Assembly (NCBI GenBank): GCA_000474255.1
Contig: BATO01000010.1
Location: forward strand, 60,417-124,416
Direction of reading: 5' to 3'
Origin: Aquipseudomonas alcaligenes MRY13-0052
GTDB taxonomy: Bacteria > Pseudomonadota > Gammaproteobacteria > Pseudomonadales > Pseudomonadaceae
DNA length: 64,000 nucleotides
The notes below the pieces were generated by a model, which saw only the letters and a program-made list of their open reading frames with translations, was not told the DNA's origin and ran no database searches. This document shows, one piece after another, positions 61,814 through 64,000 of this stretch; the first letter of the stretch is position 1, and each line of letters opens with the position of its first letter. Made by a program: the position numbers and the translations under genes.

Positions 61814-62260
61814 ATGGAAATCATTCTGCTCGAAAAAATCGCCAACCTGGGCAACCTGGGCGACAAGGTGAACGTCAAGGCTGGTTACGGTCGTAACTAC
61901 CTGCTGCCGCAAGGCAAGGCCACCCGCGCTACCGCCGAGAACGTTGCTGCGTTCGAAGCTCGCCGCGCTGAGCTGGAAAAACTGGCTGCCGAGAAGAAAG
62001 CTTCGGCTGAAACTCGCGCTGCCCAACTGGCTGAGCTGGAAGTGACCATCACTGCCACCGCCGGTGACGAAGGCAAGCTGTTCGGTTCCATCGGTACCCA
62101 CGACATCGCTGACGCCCTGACCGCCTCCGGCGTTGAGGTTGCCAAAGCCGAAGTTCGTCTGCCGAACGGCACCATCCGTCAGGTTGGCGAGTACGACGTA
62201 GCTGTGCACCTGCACACCGACGTTGAAGCTACCGTCAAGCTGATCGTCATCGCTGCCTAA
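61814..62260 (+). CDS. rplI: 50S ribosomal protein L9
   Basis: 148 residues. The N-terminal rRNA-binding domain ([20 protein letters not shown], then [12 protein letters not shown]) joins a long helix to the C-terminal domain ([16 protein letters not shown]). Length is normal. Last gene of the ribosomal operon; a hairpin follows before dnaB. Confidence 0.98.
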   Translation: MEIILLEKIANLGNLGDKVNVKAGYGRNYLLPQGKATRATAENVAAFEARRAELEKLAAEKKASAETRAAQLAELEVTITATAGDEGKLFGSIGTHDIADALTASGVEVAKAEVRLPNGTIRQVGEYDVAVHLHTDVEATVKLIVIAA

Positions 62261-62335
62261 GTCAGCGCGCCTGGTCGGCGTTCGCGCCGTCCAGGCGGAG
62301 CGTGCTTGCACTCAGGTGCGAGCGCGCTAACAATC

Positions 62336-62367
62336 GGGCACGTCATTGCGAGAGCGGTGACGTGCCC
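62336..62367 (+). terminator. Hairpin between rplI and dnaB
   Basis: Ten-base stem GGGCACGTCA / TGACGTGCCC with a 12-base loop, followed by GTTGTCTTTCT. Plausible terminator of the ribosomal operon; it ends 32 bases before dnaB. Confidence 0.6.
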
Positions 62368-62399
62368 GTTGTCTTTCTACCGCATGCATTCCCGAGCCC

Positions 62400-63794
62400 A
62401 TGAACGAAATCAGCCTTCCCGAACAGTTCGACCTGGAAACCTCCGCCCTCAAGGTGCCGCCGCACTCCATCGAGGCCGAGCAGGCAGTGCTGGGGGGCCT
62501 GATGCTCGACAACAACGCATGGGAGCGGGTACTCGACCAGGTCTCCGATAGCGACTTCTATCGCCATGACCACCGCCTGATCTTCCGCGCCATCTTCAAG
62601 CTCGCCGAGCGCAACGCGCCCTTCGACGTGGTGACCCTGTCCGAGCAGTTGGACAAGGAAGGGCAGCTGCCCCAGGTCGGTGGCCTCGCCTACCTGGGCG
62701 AACTGGCGAAGAACACCCCCTCGGTGGCCAACATCAAGGCCTATGCGCAGATCATTCGCGAGCGCGCCACCCTGCGCCAGCTGATCGGCATCAGCACCGA
62801 GATCGCCGACAGCGCCTACGCACCGCAGGGGCGCACGGGCGAAGAGATTCTCGACGAAGCCGAGCGATTGATCTTCCAGATCGCCGAGGCGCGGCCGAAG
62901 ACCGGCGGCCCGGTGGGCATCAACGACATCCTGGTCAAGGCCATCGACCGCATCGACGAGCTGTTCAACAACGGCGATGCCATCACCGGCCTGTCCACCG
63001 GCTTCGACGAACTGGACAGCCTCACCAGCGGCCTGCAGCCGGCCGACATGATCATCGTCGCCGGCCGTCCCTCCATGGGTAAGACCACCTTCGCCATGAA
63101 CCTGGTGGAGAACGCGCTGATGCGCAGCGATAAGTCGATCCTCGTCTACTCGCTGGAAATGCCCTCCGAATCCATCGTCATCCGTATGCTCGCGTCCCTC
63201 GGGCGCATCGACCAGACCAAGGTCCGCGCCGGCCGTCTGGACGACGACGACTGGCCGCGCCTCACCTCCGCGGTCAACCTGCTCAACGACCGCAAGCTGT
63301 TCATCGACGACACCGCCGGCATCTCGCCGTCGGAGATGCGCGCGCGCACCCGCCGCCTGGCCCGCGAACACGGCGAGATCGGCCTGATCATGGTCGACTA
63401 CCTGCAGCTGATGCAGATCCCCGGCTCCAGCGGCGACAGTCGGGTGAACGAGATCTCCGAGATCTCCCGCTCGCTCAAGGGCCTGGCCAAGGAATTCAAC
63501 TGCCCGGTCATCGCCCTGTCCCAGCTCAACCGGGGCCTGGAACAGCGCCCGAACAAACGCCCGATCAACTCCGACCTTCGCGAATCCGGGGCCATCGAGC
63601 AGGACGCCGACATCATCCTCTTCGTCTACCGCGACGAGGTCTACCACCCCGAGACCGAGTACAAGGGCGTGGCCGAGATCATCATCGGCAAGCAGCGTAA
63701 CGGCCCCCTCGGCACCGCGCGCCTGGCCTTCCTCGGCAAGTACTCGCGCTTCGAAAACCTCGCGCCGGGCAGCTACAACTTCGAAGATGAGTAA
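62400..63794 (+). CDS. dnaB: Replicative DNA helicase DnaB
   Basis: 464-residue hexameric 5'-3' helicase. The N-terminal collar domain (about 15-120; VPPHSIEAEQAVLGGLMLD) is followed by the RecA-like motor with Walker A GRPSMGKTTFAMN near residue 222, Walker B LIMVDYLQLMQI and the SRSLKGLAKE and DLRESGAIEQDADI motifs. No intein is present at the usual P-loop site. The helical DnaB start EISLPEQFDLETSALK fits Pseudomonas. Confidence 0.98.
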   Translation: MNEISLPEQFDLETSALKVPPHSIEAEQAVLGGLMLDNNAWERVLDQVSDSDFYRHDHRLIFRAIFKLAERNAPFDVVTLSEQLDKEGQLPQVGGLAYLGELAKNTPSVANIKAYAQIIRERATLRQLIGISTEIADSAYAPQGRTGEEILDEAERLIFQIAEARPKTGGPVGINDILVKAIDRIDELFNNGDAITGLSTGFDELDSLTSGLQPADMIIVAGRPSMGKTTFAMNLVENALMRSDKSILVYSLEMPSESIVIRMLASLGRIDQTKVRAGRLDDDDWPRLTSAVNLLNDRKLFIDDTAGISPSEMRARTRRLAREHGEIGLIMVDYLQLMQIPGSSGDSRVNEISEISRSLKGLAKEFNCPVIALSQLNRGLEQRPNKRPINSDLRESGAIEQDADIILFVYRDEVYHPETEYKGVAEIIIGKQRNGPLGTARLAFLGKYSRFENLAPGSYNFEDE

Positions 63795-63801
63795 GGCTTG
63801 A

Positions 63802-63843
63802 GCCTGAAGCCTGAAGCCTGAAGCCTGAAGCCTGAAGCCTGAA
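63802..63843. repeat. Tandem heptamer array GCCTGAA x6
   Basis: Six perfect head-to-tail copies starting 8 bases after the dnaB stop codon, preceded by one degenerate copy (GCTTGAG). The unit differs from the array after rlmB but has the same length and position relative to a palindrome pair. Confidence 0.95.
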
Positions 63844-63858
63844 GCTGGATGCGCGCGC

Positions 63859-63959
63859 GTAGGGTGGGCTTCAGCCCACCGGTTACATCGTGGTCAGGCT
63901 TAACTTACTTGTTCACCAAGCTTTGATGCGGCGCTGTCCCGGGCTGAAGCCCGGGCTAC
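63859..63959. repeat. BIME-like inverted palindrome pair (element 3)
   Basis: Left: GTAGGGTGGGCTTCAGCCCACC. Right: CCGGGCTGAAGCCCGGGCTAC, the inverted form. They are 57 bases apart. The outer ends GTAGGG and GGCTAC are complementary except for one base. The motif AAATAAGCCCAGGCGTTGAC follows at 63977-63996, with one mismatch to 59930-59949. The window ends 41 bases later, so the right flank is unknown. Confidence 0.65.
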
Positions 63960-64000
63960 GTGCGGGGTGCGGAAATAAATAAGCCCAGGCGTTGACTATA

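Overview
This is a contiguous stretch of GC-rich core chromosome from a Pseudomonas species related to P. aeruginosa. I base this on recognisable proteins and on gene order: aldo/keto reductase, FAD oxidoreductase, emrE, LysR regulator, waaA, tolC, thiC, cpdA, parE/parC, serB, fimX, psd, rhdA, motAB, rsgA, orn, queG, nnrE, tsaE, amiB, mutL, miaA, hfq, hflX, hflKC, hisZ, purA, tRNA-Leu, rnr, rlmB, rpsF, rpsR, rplI, dnaB. From memory this follows one uninterrupted P. aeruginosa neighbourhood; I could not run an alignment. I see no prophage, insertion sequence, CRISPR array, toxin-antitoxin or defence island.

Layout. 1-4.6 kb: two minus-strand oxidoreductases, the small multidrug pump emrE with a divergent LysR gene, then waaA (Kdo transferase). 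4.6-9.4 kb: the most accessory-looking part, with an XRE-cupin regulator, an old-yellow-enzyme/Fe-S oxidoreductase, an orphan solute-binding protein and a class II aldolase-like protein, probably a small catabolic set. 9.5-14.6 kb: a TolC-type outer-membrane channel, then a TPP riboswitch, thiC and a CytX-type pyrimidine transporter. 14.6-24.8 kb: a DUF3298 lipoprotein, then nudF, DUF1249, cpdA, a YqiA-like esterase, and topoisomerase IV as parE - esterase-like - retropepsin - parC with translational overlaps, then a PqiC-like lipoprotein. 24.8-38 kb: an inner-membrane DUF457 protein, a membrane protein with a degenerate cyclase-like domain, serB, fimX, a PilZ-like protein, psd, rhdA, an HDOD protein and motAB. 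38-53.6 kb: rsgA/orn/queG, then a long forward run nnrE-tsaE-amiB-mutL-miaA-hfq-hflX-hflK-hflC-DUF2065-hisZ-purA. 53.7-64 kb: a chemoreceptor, two identical tRNA-Leu(CAG) genes on the minus strand, rnr-rlmB, and the ribosomal cluster rpsF-rpsR-(membrane protein)-rplI followed by dnaB.

How the genes work together. Several runs are translationally coupled (GTGA or ATGA overlaps). Functional groups are thiamin pyrimidine synthesis and uptake, envelope biogenesis (waaA, psd, amiB, tolC), RNA turnover (orn, rnr, hfq), translation (miaA, queG, tsaE, rsgA, rlmB, ribosomal proteins) and c-di-GMP/motility (fimX, PilZ-like, HDOD, motAB, chemoreceptor).

I found no convincing undescribed multi-gene system. 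The most interesting items are a membrane protein whose cyclase-homology domain has lost both metal-binding aspartates (25375-26916), three intergenic inverted-pair palindromes (two of them beside tandem heptamer arrays and a shared 20-base motif), the 4.6-9.4 kb catabolic set, a helical island inside the basic tail of RNase R, and a promoter that abuts a terminator-like hairpin before the DUF2065 gene.
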